NCBI GenBank assembly: GCA_024516035.1
Contig: CM044965.1
Span: 2,090,146 to 2,154,145, forward strand
Length of the DNA stretch: 64,000 bases
DNA from: Bactericera cockerelli
Lineage: Eukaryota > Arthropoda > Insecta > Hemiptera > Triozidae
Reading direction: 5' to 3'
How positions within the stretch are numbered: position 1 is the first letter of the stretch; each line of letters opens with the position of its first letter. Under the pieces are notes generated by a model. It worked only from the letters and a program-made list of their open reading frames with translations. It did not search any database and was not told where the DNA came from. A program made the translations under genes and the position numbers. Positions 52,405 to 62,754 of the stretch are shown here, piece after piece.

Positions 52405-53080
52405 TCCCACTAGATCACTGGTCAAGGCGTACGACTGGTAATCCAGAGGTCACGGGTTCAAAACTTAGCCAGGACATGACAAGTTATCCCCCCATTTGAG
52501 ATTTGACCACTTTTTTTTATAAACAATTGGATCAAGCTTTATTTACAATTTATTTTTTATATACAATGAACATAATGATAAGTTATAAAATAAATATAAT
52601 CAAAGCCTGATCAAGTTTTTGTTTATAAAGGGTTTGTTTATATTTATTTTATAATTGAATGGGTGAGTAGAAGAACCAGGAATGTCAAAAATCGACTTTT
52701 CAGGAAAGAAAAAATAAGATTTGTCTTATTTTTGCTTTCCTGATGCTAATGAGTATAATAAAATTAAATTTTACATTCCTTGTTATTCGACAAGATTCTC
52801 ACAACTAGGTACTAATACCGCTAGCAAAAGTGGTCAGTGATTTTGTTACATTCCTTGATTTACATCAGATTTTCTTTTCGCTTCCCCCACTTTAAAATCG
52901 AAAAAAAAAATGATAGAAAAGAGTATATTCCTTCTTATTGTACAAAGAAAAAAAAAAAAAAAATCGATTTTTGACATTCCTGGTTCTTCTACTCACCCAT
53001 TCAATTAAGTCTTGGGCTCACTGCTGGAATACTGGGACTCATTAGTCCTAATCGGCCAGTATAAATAAGGCGATAGTATG
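52405..53080 (+). repeat. SINE family F, split by later insertions
   Basis: Head at 52405-52510 (AGATCACTGGTCAAGGCGTA, ACTGGTAATCCAGAGGTCAC, GGGTTCAAAACTTAGCCAGG). The 3' part resumes at 53008-53080 (GTCTTGGGCTCACTGCTGGA, CGGCCAGTATAAATAAGGCG). About 140 bp of AT-rich DNA and a 352-bp MITE separate them. Confidence 0.78.
52654..53005. mobile_element. 352-bp MITE with ~43-bp terminal inverted repeats
   Basis: Left end ATTGAATGGGTGAGTAGAAG continuing AACCAGGAATGTCAAAAATC; the right end is its near-perfect complement (52963-53005). TA on both sides fits a TA target. An internal hairpin (CAGGAAAGAAAAAATAAGA / TCTTATTTTTGCTTTCCTG) lies at about 52700-52742. No coding capacity. Confidence 0.85.
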
Positions 53081-53269
53081 ATTATATTTTACTGAGTAAA
53101 TAGATTTAAATGCTCATCACTCCAAAAGTACTCTCTAATAGATAGTTTGTTCTAAAGGTTAATTAATTAATGAGATTAATTCCTCATCTTGAAAGTGCAC
53201 TTAGAACATGAACGGGTTAATTGAATTGGACCGGCCAAAGCATTTCTTATTTCTTACCTCTCCATTACT

Positions 53270-53490
53270 CCCTTTCTCTCTCTCTCCCTCTCTCTCTCTT
53301 CCTCTCTCTCTCTCTCTCCTCTCTCTCTTTCTCTCTCTATCCCCTTTCTCTCTCTTTCTCTCTCTATCCCCTTTCTCTCTCTCTCCCTCTCACCTCTCTC
53401 CCCCCCTCTCTCTCTTCCTCCCTTTCTTCCTAACTCCCCCTCTCCCTATATCCCCCCCCTTCCTCTCTTTCTCTCTCTCCTTCTCTCTCA
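53270..53490. repeat. (CT)-rich tract
   Basis: CTCTCTCTATCCCCTTTCTC repeats on the plus strand. Confidence 0.9.
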
Positions 53491-53574
53491 TGTAGAGAAC
53501 TGTTGTATTCAACGTGCTACCGAACCTCACTTCATCTCTCTTAATGTTCCTCTCTCTTTCTCTTTTTATATAAT

Positions 53575-53822
53575 TTGGGTTTAATGTCGCTCTCAACTGC
53601 ATGGTCATATCACGATGGGGGTTTTACCCCCCATTTTCGGTAAACTCACTAACCAGCTACTCAAATTAACCTCAGCCAGCCCATATGAGACCGCGTATAG
53701 CATCACGAGGCGCGAGGGGCTGAGATTGAATGGTCACCCATCCAAGTCCTAGCTTCGACGGACGTTGCTTAGCTTCAGTGACTGAATGAGAACTGGTGTA
53801 TTCAACGTGCCATATATGCTAG
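53575..53822 (-). repeat. 5S-derived SINE, near full-length
   Basis: Reverse: GGCACGTTGAATACACCAGT, TCACTGAAGCTAAGCAACGT, CTAGGACTTGGATGGGTGAC (C-box intact), then GGCTGAGGTTAATTTGAGTA and GTGATATGACCATGCAGTTG. Confidence 0.85.
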
Positions 53823-54232
53823 ACTCTCTTTCTCTCTCTCTCCCCTTGTAAGCAATAATCGCATTACCTCAGCTCGAAGGCAACATGTCGCAGTCAAAAG
53901 CGCAAAAGGCATGTTCTAGCCAAAACTTATTCAATTAGAGCACCCGGCCTCACGTAGGAGAACAATTAGGGTCAACTCAGAACTCTGAGCTGAATAGCCA
54001 GTGGTTTGTAAAGACGGAACCAAGCCAGCGATTGGTATTATTTGTTATTAAGTTCATATTATGTAAAATATTAAAAATATAAACAGCGATTGGTGGTATT
54101 TCACGAATCTGGCTGGCCATAAGGTCAATTTCTGATATAGGCCCTGGAAATATATATTATAATAATTGGTATTTTTCGGGTTGCCAAGACCATGTGATAT
54201 ATTAAGTCGAAAAAATCAGCTCTCATTCTGCC
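53823..54232. other. no gene seen
   Basis: Mixed sequence. TTGGTATTATTTGTTATTAA-like words recur. Nothing supported. Confidence 0.5.
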
Positions 54233-54234
54233 AC

Positions 54235-54437
54235 TAAAGTAAAGCACCGTCCAACGAGGTTATGCCTCATATCGGTGACCATTCAAATTCAAACGCTCCT
54301 GATGCTGACTATTTCCAGTCCGAATTAGGCTGGGTAAGGTTAAGCTGAGTAGCTGGTTTGTGAGTTTCCTGCAAATGTCGAAAGGAGGCTAAAACACCGT
54401 TGTGATATGACCAAGCAGTTGAAAGCGACGTTAAACT
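54235..54437 (+). repeat. 5S-derived SINE, 5'-truncated
   Basis: AAAGTAAAGCACCGTCCAAC, GAGGTTATGCCTCATATCGG, TGACCATTCAAATTCAAACG, then GGCTGGGTAAGGTTAAGCTG and GTTGAAAGCGACGTTAAAC. A family F copy abuts its 3' end. Confidence 0.75.
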
Positions 54438-54645
54438 TTGTCACGGTAGCGCAGTAGTAAAGGCGGCATTCTGTGTAGCCACAGATTCCAGAGGTCGCGG
54501 GTTTGAAACCCAGCCGGGACATGACAAGTTATCCTCCCATTTGGAATTTTTACCAAATAAAAATATGTCTTGGGCTTACTGCTGGGATAATAGGACTTAA
54601 TAGTCCTTATCGGACAGTCCAAATAAGGCGATAGTATTATTATAA
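54438..54645 (+). repeat. SINE family F, full-length
   Basis: GTCACGGTAGCGCAGTAGTA, CCAGAGGTCGCGGGTTTGAA, CCCAGCCGGGACATGACAAG, TTATCCTCCCATTTGG, GGGCTTACTGCTGGGATAAT and AAATAAGGCGATAGTATTAT. Confidence 0.8.
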
Positions 54646-54651
54646 ACCCAA

Positions 54652-54992
54652 GCTAGCCTCCGTGGCGTAACGGTTGTGACTACTGCCCGTAGTCCAGAGA
54701 TCCTGAGTTCGATTCCCGGTTGGAGCAGACTTTTCACACAGGAAAATCTGTTCCCCCAAAATGTGAGGCTGACAATTCCGGCCCTACCCAGGCTGGGTGA
54801 GGTTAATGTGGGTAGCTGGTATGATCCAGCGAATGGAGGGTAAAACCCCCGTCCTGTCTACCTCAAGTCAGGACGTTAAAACCAAATAGAATCAATGGAC
54901 ATGAAAGGAGACTAGACATTGGATCTGGGCGTCCATAATATAATCCTCTCAACACCGTGATTTAGGTATTGAACCTATCTCACGGACACGGA
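54652..54992 (+). repeat. chimeric SINE: tRNA-like head, 5S-SINE body, family H tail
   Basis: Head GCCTCCGTGGCGTAACGGTT, B-box-like GAGTTCGATTCCCGG (54652-54730). 54765-54860 is the family G body (CCCAGGCTGGGTGAGGTTAA, GTAAAACCCCCGTCCTGTC). 54893-54992 is a separate tail (GGACATGAAAGGAGACTAGA, CACGGACACGGAATTATTAT) also seen at 30095 and partly in family K. Confidence 0.75.
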
Positions 54993-55274
54993 ATTATTAT
55001 TATTAACCCAAGAAAAGCCCACAGGAAACTGAGATACTACAGAATGGGTCCAGGTACTTTAGGAACAGTTTACTGACCACTACCCTGTCTATGTTAACAC
55101 CACCTCCCCTCTGTTGGACTGCGGGACACCCTAAATACCCAAGCGACGAAATAGACTCAAATTTGAAATGACTGCATAATTTTATGCAAACCAAAACTTG
55201 TTGTAGAGATGCAATGCACGTAGGGTGAATTATTGTACATACCTCATTTCAATGTATGATGGTTTGCAGGCGTG
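54993..55274. other. no gene seen
   Basis: No recognised repeat or gene. Confidence 0.5.
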
Positions 55275-55380
55275 GGACTTCTCGCCCATCAGAGGGGAGG
55301 CATACTACGGGATGGGCAAGCTGCCACATAGACCACAAGGGTCTACAGTAGCTCCTCTTTCATGGCTACGAAATAATAAT
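55275..55380 (+). repeat. SINE family D 3' part
   Basis: CTTCTCGCCCATCAGAGGGG, AGGCATACTACGGGATGGGC, GTCTACAGTAGCTCCTCTTT. Confidence 0.72.
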
Positions 55381-55503
55381 AATAAAAATGTTAAAAAACT
55401 GCAGCAACCACTCATAGGCGAAAGAAAAAAAAAGTGATACAATCATCAGTCATCCACCTTCACACATTGTTCAACCTCAGGGTTGAGGTTGGTTGGTTGT
55501 GGC

Positions 55504-56363
55504 TAGTGATGTACCGCGGGGTAAATACCCGCGGGAAGGTAAATAAAAATTGGTTATTTACCCCAGGGGTCGGGTAAATTCCCCAAACTGCGTTTTCAAA
55601 TATTCCTGCCCAAATAAAAATTTTCTGACTTGAGCTCTATAGAATTTCAAGTGGTGGGTAGGAAGCACCTACTTTTTATTATTATTTTGTGATTTAATTT
55701 CAATTTAAAAAAAAAATAAAAGTCTTCTGTTTCTGAATGTGGTTCTTTACATTTCCTGTGATATGTTTATTTACCCCAGGGGTCGGGTAAATTCCCCAAA
55801 CTGCGTTTTCAAATATTCCTGCCCAAATAAAAATTTTCTGACTTGAGCTCTATAGAATTTCAAGTGGTGGGTAGGAAGCACCTACTTTTTATTATTATTT
55901 TGTGATTTAATTTCAATTTAAAAAAAAAATAAAAGTCTTCTGTTTCTGAATGTGGTTCTTTACATTTCCTGTGATATGTTTATTTGTTTGAATAATTTTA
56001 CGTAGGTAATTAGAACCAGGGCAAATGGAGGCTGCAATCTAAAAGCCCTACTTGAGCAGAATAAGGCATGGCAGAACAAGTATGAGTAATATATGACTAA
56101 TTACCTAAAAATACATTTTTTATAATTAGTTCTGTAAATCCTAACCTTCATGATCAACATTTTAATGTTTATATCACAGAGGGAGGGATCAGGAATAGGA
56201 GAAGATGTTTTATGTGTATATTGGCAAGGAAATGTGCTAAAATGGGTAAATACCCCATCTTGGGGTAAATACCCGGGTATTTATTTTTGGGGTAAATACC
56301 CGGGGTAAATTTATTTTTGGGGTAAATACCCGGGATAAATACCCGGGTATTTGTACATCACTA
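55504..56363. mobile_element. nonautonomous hAT element (860 bp)
   Basis: Perfect 8-bp target duplication GTTGTGGC (55496-55503, 56364-56371). Ends TAGTGATGTAC and GTACATCACTA fit the hAT pattern YARNG. Subterminal GGGTAAATACCC(G)-type palindromes occur near both ends, several at the right end. A ~214-bp internal segment is tandemly duplicated (about 55553-55766 and 55767-55980). No transposase. Confidence 0.9.
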
Positions 56364-56394
56364 GTTGTGGCACATTTTTACTGCTGGATGCCCT

Positions 56395-56506
56395 TCCTAT
56401 CGCCAATGATTCTATTTCATGTAACGTTCTGATTAGGTCGAGGGTTTTACACTACATTCCCTTTAAATCGTACCAGCTACCATCATTAACCTCACCCAGC
56501 CTCGGT
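56395..56506 (-). repeat. 5S-derived SINE body fragment
   Basis: Reverse: GGCTGGGTGAGGTTAATGAT, GGTAGCTGGTACGATTTAAA, GTAAAACCCTCGACC. Confidence 0.65.
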
Positions 56507-56639
56507 TTTTTTTATTTATATAATTATTTATTTGAAAAGGTATAATTAACGGTAGACAACATCATTATTATTTTAGGAGGCAGCACCCTTCGGAGCCGGG
56601 TCCAATTGGACTGGAACTATGATTCAATAATAATGATAA

Positions 56640-56985
56640 TAGTAATAATAATACTCTTTAGTGGAATGTAACCACCAGGTGAGGTTAAATGTCTTATTAT
56701 TAAGTGGTCACAAACTCAAACTTAAGTGGCAGAGAATGCCCAAGGCATTAACTTCGCCCCGGATTACAAAACAATTGTAAATAAAAATTAATATTGATCT
56801 TTATTATTATTTTATTTTGTACATACTTCTAAGTTTTTTAAATTATTGTTATTTATTCTTTGTTTGATGATTGTTTTGTAAAAATAAATAAAGTGTAAAT
56901 AAATAAATAAACCAACGGATACCTGCGCTACCTGGATTACGAGACTAGCGCGTTAACCACTTGACTACCAGTGCACGCCATTCAA
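56640..56985 (-). repeat. SINE family B split by a hairpin-tail insertion
   Basis: 56640-56726 (CTCTTTAGTGGAATGTAACC, GAGGTTAAATGTC) and 56915-56985 (ACCAACGGATACCTGCGCTA, CACTTGACTACCAGTGCA) are two parts of one reverse family B copy. 56727-56914 is a plus-strand hairpin-tail end (GGCAGAGAATGCCCAAGGCA, ...AATAAAGTGTAAATAAA) between them. Confidence 0.7.
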
Positions 56986-57995
56986 AACGATGAAAAGATT
57001 TTGGCTCTCATAACCAGCTGCACTTGGCTCCCAAAATATAATATTCAAATTTACCATGTACCTATGTGGAATTATTAATTTTTTTGTTAAAAAAATCCCT
57101 TTTTCTCATTTTTGCCTTTCAACGGGGTTGGCCTGTTTCACAAGTGGTTGCCTTTTGTTTTAATTTACATACTCTTATATGCTCGGGGTTAAGTGTCAGA
57201 GAACGCCAGAGGCTTGATTAAAAAAAAACACGGTACATTTTATGATAAACCCTACTGTCCCTCAAGTCGGGCTATAAGGCGCTGTGATTGGTTGAAACTT
57301 CGCCTAAAGACATAAACTTGACCCTAGATTACATACTTATACATACAATAAAAGAATCTTACTTGAAATCACGATATGTCGAATATCCCGTTAACCCGAA
57401 AAAAAAGAAAAAAAAACTTATAATTCCTAATATTATCTGATTCATTACTCATATATGGATGTATATTTTTAAAAAAAATATTTATTTATTTAATAGCAAG
57501 ATAACATATACAAAGGTATTTTTCCTAAACTATATTAAAGCTTCTGTTCATTGCTAAATTCGTAAATATCGGCGAAAAAAAAAAAAAAAAAAAAACTGTG
57601 AGTTCCTATATTATTGACGTTCTGACATCGCAACCCTCAACGAGAAGAAATAAGTTTCCGCGAGACCATTAAAAATGCAGTGCTTTAAAAAAAGCCACCG
57701 TTGATTTTGTCTAAATTTTGAACTTCAAAACTATATCCATTAGGGGCAAGGAAACCACCACTACTGGGCAGGAAATTTACTCGCAGTGAATACCACAAGG
57801 GAGCATTTACCACTTTTACAATAAAATAACTATTACAAAAACAACAACAACAGTACAAACAAAAACACAAACGATAACAACAACAAAATAATCTACAACA
57901 ACAACAACAATTCGACAGCAAATCGTAACTGCACTTTGGTTTTGTGCATATAGTTTGTTTACCACAGGGAAAAATTATGGCTTTCTCTCCGCTTT
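56986..57995. other. no gene seen
   Basis: AT-rich. A diverged hairpin-tail fragment lies at about 57186-57230, poly-A at 57577-57594 and CAA-rich sequence at 57835-57915. The 78-codon minus frame (57685-57921) starts in the CAA tract and shows no domain. Confidence 0.55.
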
Positions 57996-58560
57996 CTCTT
58001 GTGTGTTCCTTCTTCTTTTTTTTTCTTTTTTCTTTTCTTTTTTAACTTTTCTCACTTTCTTCCCTCTCCTCTAGCTCTCCTTTTAACATTCTGTCTCCTT
58101 CTTAATTCTTATAACTTGTCTTCCTCCCTCTTTGTTAAATTTTCTACTCTCTCCCTCTTTTTTTTTCATTTTTCCTCTCTCTTTCTCTCTTTGTTCCTTT
58201 TTCCTCTCTCTCTCTCTCCTGCATTGTCCCCTTTCTTTTTTTTCATCTCTTTATCTTCACCTTTTATTCCGCTTTATATATTTCCTTCTGGTTCTTCTAT
58301 TCGTCTTTTTGAACTTTCTCTTTCCACATTTCTTTTTTTTTCTCTCTCTCTCCCTCTTTCCTCTCTCTCTCTCCCTCTTTCTCTCTCTCTCTCTCTATTT
58401 CTCTATCTCTCTCTATTTCTCTATCTCTCTCTTTGTTTTTTTTATTTTTCGTTGTTTCTTTTTGCTTTTTCTTATCTGTCTATCCTCTGTTTTTATATCT
58501 TTTTATTCGTCTTCTAGAACTTCTCCAGCTTATTTTCTTCTTTTTTTCCCAAATGGTTCT
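57996..58560. repeat. T/C-rich tract with (CT)n core
   Basis: Pyrimidine-dominated on the plus strand; the core at 58335-58440 is CTCTCTCTATTTCTCTATC. Frames of 170-210 codons are Phe/Leu/Ser artefacts. Confidence 0.85.
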
Positions 58561-58955
58561 CTCTTATGCTTGGTTCTCTCAGAACAGATTAAACCAAAAA
58601 ACTTTCTTATGCCCATTCCTCTTTCTGCTTCTCTAAAACTCTTTAATGCATTTTTGTTTTCTACTTACGAGAAAAAGTTTGCATGTGGAAAGTGGAAAAG
58701 TTTGCCATGTTGTTCTCAAACCTTTGTATGGTTTAACGAGAGAAAGGTCTTGTTTTTTTTCTATTGAAGTTTTCGATTCTCTGAGGTAAAAATGCTTCTA
58801 GACAGGAAATAATGTTTTGTCTAAGCGTTTTTCTCCCCCAGACAGTATGAGTTCTATGTCTCATGTTCCTACCTGATTTTTCTGCTAATTTTGTCCCCAA
58901 CACATCAACCAACGTCTTTGCTTTACTGAAAAAACTACGTACTAATTATTTTTTG
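58561..58955. other. no gene seen
   Basis: T-rich spacer. The right end of a 211-codon plus frame reaches here, but it is an extension of the low-complexity tract. Confidence 0.5.
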
Positions 58956-58959
58956 CATT

Positions 58960-59039
58960 AAAAAAAAATCTCAAATAACAATATTACTATAATATATCAA
59001 TATATCTCAATAGTAATATTGTTATTTGAGATTTTTTTA
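58960..59039. repeat. perfect ~29-bp inverted repeat
   Basis: AAAATCTCAAATAACAATAT..TACTA (58960-58989) is mirrored at 59011-59039, around a 21-base AT-rich loop. A poly-T run follows at 59127-59150. Confidence 0.88.
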
Positions 59040-59309
59040 AATCCTAATTTCTTTTCCACAATAGAGAGATATTGTAAAAAAAAGGGTTTTAAATTTAATG
59101 GTTGCTCTACTACCTTTCCATTGTTTTTTTTTTTTTTTTTTTTTTTTTTTACGAATTCCATGAGAAATAATAATAACATTTTTATTTATTCTCATATACA
59201 TTTGAATTCCTATTATATCTCCATGAAGAGTACTGTTGTCCTTTTCGGGAGTGAGTGTTCAATGGAAAGATATTATTTTATCCTTGTGATATATCATTCA
59301 TGAAACATA

Positions 59310-59395
59310 GAATGAGAGAGGGAGAGACAAAGAGGGGAAGATAAAGAAAGAGGGGGGAGAGAGAGAGAAAAAAAATAAATGAGACAGAGAGGGAA

Positions 59396-59451
<56 letters not shown>

Positions 59452-59595
59452 GAAGATAAAGAGAGGGAGGGCGAGAGAAACAGAGAGAGAGAGAGGGAGA
59501 GAGACAGACGGAGGGATTGAAACAGAGAGACAGAAAGAGAGAGAGAAACAGAGAGAGAGGGAGAAAAAGAGGAAGAGAGAGAGAGACTAGGAGAG
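59310..59595. repeat. (GA)n tract
   Basis: Purine-only; the core at 59400-59448 is pure GA. Confidence 0.93.
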
Positions 59596-59963
59596 AAACC
59601 TTGTACTCATTCTTGTATTACATAAAGGAGCAGAGAAAATATTAGAAGATAATATCCGAGGAATATTTCTTTCCTACCAGTGCAGAAGCTCAGGAGCCGA
59701 ATTATAAAACAGGATTAAATATCTAGGATTTGGTAATCCATGCCACTATCACTTAGCAACCGAAATAAATGCGCTGTGATTGGTTGAAATTCCCACCAAA
59801 AGGTGTAAGTGATAGTTTGGAGAGAAACAATTAAATGTATTTATTAATAAACTCTCGTCGTAATATGAAGATACAATTTGAAAGCGACGATAATGTTAGA
59901 CCAAATAAAAAAGTTTCAGTAGGTAGGTGTACAAGTACTTATTTCAAGGTGGTGGAAGGATTA
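59596..59963. other. no gene seen
   Basis: Spacer. GCGCTGTGATTGGTTGAAAT also occurs in similar form at about 57280, suggesting another low-copy repeat. Confidence 0.5.
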
Positions 59964-59965
59964 TA

Positions 59966-60873
59966 CGAGGTCTGTCCGGAAAGTTCGTATAAAAGTGTTC
60001 TGGGAAGTCTGGAAGGCTAAGTGGGAAGGCCAGGTGGGCTGCGTCCCCTTCTATAACATCCAAACAATGCTCAGTGTACGCCCGACTGCCGTACGAAAAG
60101 AACTGTTTCGTCCCGGTACCTGTGAAGTGGCCCCTCTCTCTACCACTCGTCGGCGTCGGAGCTCTCAGTCATTCAAGAACAGCGCGTCATCATCAAATTT
60201 CTCGCGAAACTCGGCAAGAATGGCCGCGAAATTTTTAATGATCTCAACCAAGTTTATGAAGATGATGTTTTCAAGGAACCAACAGTCCACAAGTGGTTAA
60301 AAAGATTTCGTGAGGGCCGAGAAAGTCTCGGAGATGACCCTCGGTCAGGACGTCCTTCCACTTCCAGCACTTCTAACAATGTGGAAAGAATTCGATCTTG
60401 TGTCCTGCAGGACCTTCGTTTAACCGTCAGACAGGTGGCTGAAGAGTTTTCTTTGAGCAAAACAACTATTTGGCGCGAGAGGGGCGGTGGATCCTCCAGC
60501 ACGACAATGCCCCCGCTCACACCCCCTCGTTGTGCATGAGTTTCTGGCTGACAATTCGATCATAGCGACTGAACACCCCCCTTATTCACCGGATTTGGCA
60601 CCTAGTGACTTCTTTTTGTTCCCAAAAACAAAATTGGTGCTTCAGGGGCGGCATTTGGGGGACGTTGAGGCCATTAAAACAGCAACGACGAGTCAGCGAA
60701 GACGCCTTCAAACTGAGGACTTTTAAGGAGCCTTCAAACAGTGGAAATGGCTATGGAAGAAGTGCATTGTGTCCCAGCGAGAGTATTTTGAAGGAGAAAA
60801 AAATGAATAAATCGATTAATTGTAAAATAAAAATTTTATCTCATTTTTATACGAACTTTCCGGACAGACCTCG
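59966..60873 (+). mobile_element. mariner element with internal deletion, copy 2
   Basis: 908 bp, ends CGAGGTCTGTCCGGAAAGTT, TA at 59964-59965 and 60874-60875. Identical length and the same internal deletion junction as copy 1 (around 60470-60490 here), in opposite orientation. Confidence 0.93.
60148..60830 (+). pseudogene. mariner transposase, deleted and out of frame (copy 2)
   Basis: N-terminal part reads VIQEQRVIIKFLAKLGKNG, VHKWLKRFREGRESLGDDPR, RSGRPSTS and EFSLSKTTIW. The catalytic end follows in another frame: WILQHDNAPAHT and YSPDLAPSDFFLFPKTKLVL, with the second and third Asp retained. The segment with the first catalytic Asp is absent. The start of the coding region near 60148 is inferred from copy 1 and has lost an obvious Met. 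Not functional. Confidence 0.87.
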
Positions 60874-60879
60874 TATAAT

Positions 60880-61299
60880 ATGGACAGTTGGACACCCAGA
60901 TTCAATATCTAGAAATCTGCCATGCACAGAAATTCTATTTTGATTTTAAATCCTAATAACTGACTCGGAAAACATTTTTAATGCACGCCGTTGAAATATA
61001 CGACTATGCAATGTGCAATAATACAATCAAAACTCTTTTTTATTGGTGAGGGAAACATCCCTCTCGTCGTCGACACTGACTTAACTTTTTCCCTTTCCAC
61101 ACAGATAGGGTACGCCTTGTACTCAGATGTAACCATCATGATAATGAGAGGGATTTTAAATTAGTACGGGACAAAGAACGAGTGGTAGGGAAAAAGCCAG
61201 GGATATTCTGATGTAAGGCCAGATAATCGTCAGGCTCGTTTTTTTTTTAGAGGTTCGTGTGCCTTCTTCATCCAGTTTTTAAACCAGCCGACTTACATT
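60880..61299. other. no gene seen
   Basis: Mixed sequence with no recognised repeat. Confidence 0.5.
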
Positions 61300-61478
61300 T
61301 TTATTTATTTACACTTTATTAATAGGACATATTATATACAACACAAATGATTACAAATTATTCAAATTAAAATACAATATAATAGAAGAAAAAAATATAG
61401 AAAAAATAAATAAATATATACATAATATATGTCCTAACTAAAGGGCGGGGTTATTGCCTTTGGCAATCTCTTCCTTGG
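61300..61478 (-). repeat. non-LTR hairpin-tail 3' end
   Basis: Reverse: GAAGAGATTGCCAAAGGCAA, TAACCCCGCCCTTTAGTTAG, GACATATATTATG and, at its end, TAATAAAGTGT. Confidence 0.75.
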
Positions 61479-61520
61479 TTAAGAGCATCGGTTACGGACC
61501 CGGAGCTTGCGGGTTCAGAC

Positions 61521-62180
61521 ATTAAAGAATTGAAAAATAAAAGTGCTCCTGGTGAAGACAAAGGGTTGGGTGGAAGAGATTGCCTTAGGCAATAACCCCG
61601 CCCTTTAGTTAGGACATTATGTTTTTATATATTTTCTATTATTTTTCATTTTTATTGTATATATTTTTTCCATTTTTTTTCCATTGTTCAAATAATTATT
61701 TATATGTACAGAATGTCCATTTATATCTAATAAAGTGTTGTATAATAATAATAATAATAATAATAAGACAATTTAAATAGTAAACTAAGAAAATACGTAG
61801 GACCATACATTACTGACCCAGTAAAACATATTATTACCTTAAGTTTAACTTTTTTTTTCTTTTTCTTTGTAAGATCCCTCCATCCACCCCTGTTGGGTGA
61901 TTGAAAGGCTGGCATTAGCCTCAATCCCCCGTTCAAACCTCCATGCAGTCATCTTACTTTTTTTTCTTCAGATTATATTAATTGACGGAAAGTTCCCCTT
62001 TTCTTTTAAAAATTGTATTTTTATAAGCATGGGCTATGCCCGTTAATTTGTTTTTTTTTTTTTGTTTTTTTTGTTTTTTTTTTTAATATTCCAATCCGTG
62101 AGAAAGGCGACAAAAAAGACTTGACCAACGAGCGACCAATTTCATTACTTACCAACTTTAGCAAGATCCTTGAATTCTAA
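61521..62180 (+). pseudogene. non-LTR reverse transcriptase relic with nested insertions
   Basis: Four separated pieces translate as consecutive parts of a reverse transcriptase: DIKELKNKSAPGEDK (61521-61564), NSKLRKYVGPYITDPVKHII (about 61778-61845), DGKFPFSFKNCIF (about 61983-62022) and IPIREKGDKKDLTNERPISL followed by LTNFSKILEF (62087-62179). The order and spacing match the start of non-LTR RT domains (motifs 0-2). The gaps hold a hairpin-tail end (61564-61768), a ~130-bp segment, and a T-rich insertion (about 62023-62086). The catalytic YADD region is absent. Relic of a different element from the RTE-like copy at 1368. Confidence 0.78.
61564..61768 (+). repeat. non-LTR hairpin-tail 3' end inserted in the RT relic
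   Basis: GGGTTGGGTGGAAGAGATTG, hairpin ATTGCC TTA GGCAAT, CCCCGCCCTTTAGTTAGGAC, then T-rich DNA, AATAAAGTG and (TAA)n. It interrupts the RT relic after APGEDK. Confidence 0.8.
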
Positions 62181-62750
62181 TTTTTTGTAGAAAAAGTGAA
62201 ACAATAAAATGAAAGAACAGAGAAATGTCTAGAAAAACAACTTTTCTAATCTGCCCTCATCTCTGAAAATAACAGTCCACATCAGAGTACCTAAGTTCTT
62301 CCCTGAGGCTGGAATTAACAGGAGTGGGCGGGTGTAAGCGCACAGCTACTTACTCCTTACTTATTAGGGAAACGTTTAGAAGGGAAGTAATGTTCACGTA
62401 ATAATTCCCACTGTTGAGTTTTTTGACGGCGTATCCCACATAGCTTCCTCGGGGTTTTTTTTTATTTTTATTAGGAGGGTTTACAATAAGAGCTTAGGTA
62501 AGCACATACACAGCTACCTATGTATTATTTATTTAGGCAAGGACGTATCTTTTGAATACAATACAAAACTATCCTTTCTCTTTGTAATTATTTCAATATT
62601 ATTATTGTTCTGTACAATAAATTACAATATATAATTATAATAGTTAACTAATTCTTCTGATTTCAGGTTTGTTTTATAGGAATAGTTCAATATGATCGCT
62701 TATTTCAGATGCCACTAAATGTGTAAGTAAAACTTTATTTTTCCTTAAAA
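62181..62750. other. no gene seen
   Basis: AT-rich spacer without recognised repeats. Confidence 0.5.
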
Positions 62751-62754
62751 AAAT

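Noticed and set aside
60254..60520. 88-codon minus-strand frame
   Set aside because: Antisense of the mariner copy 2 N-terminal region.
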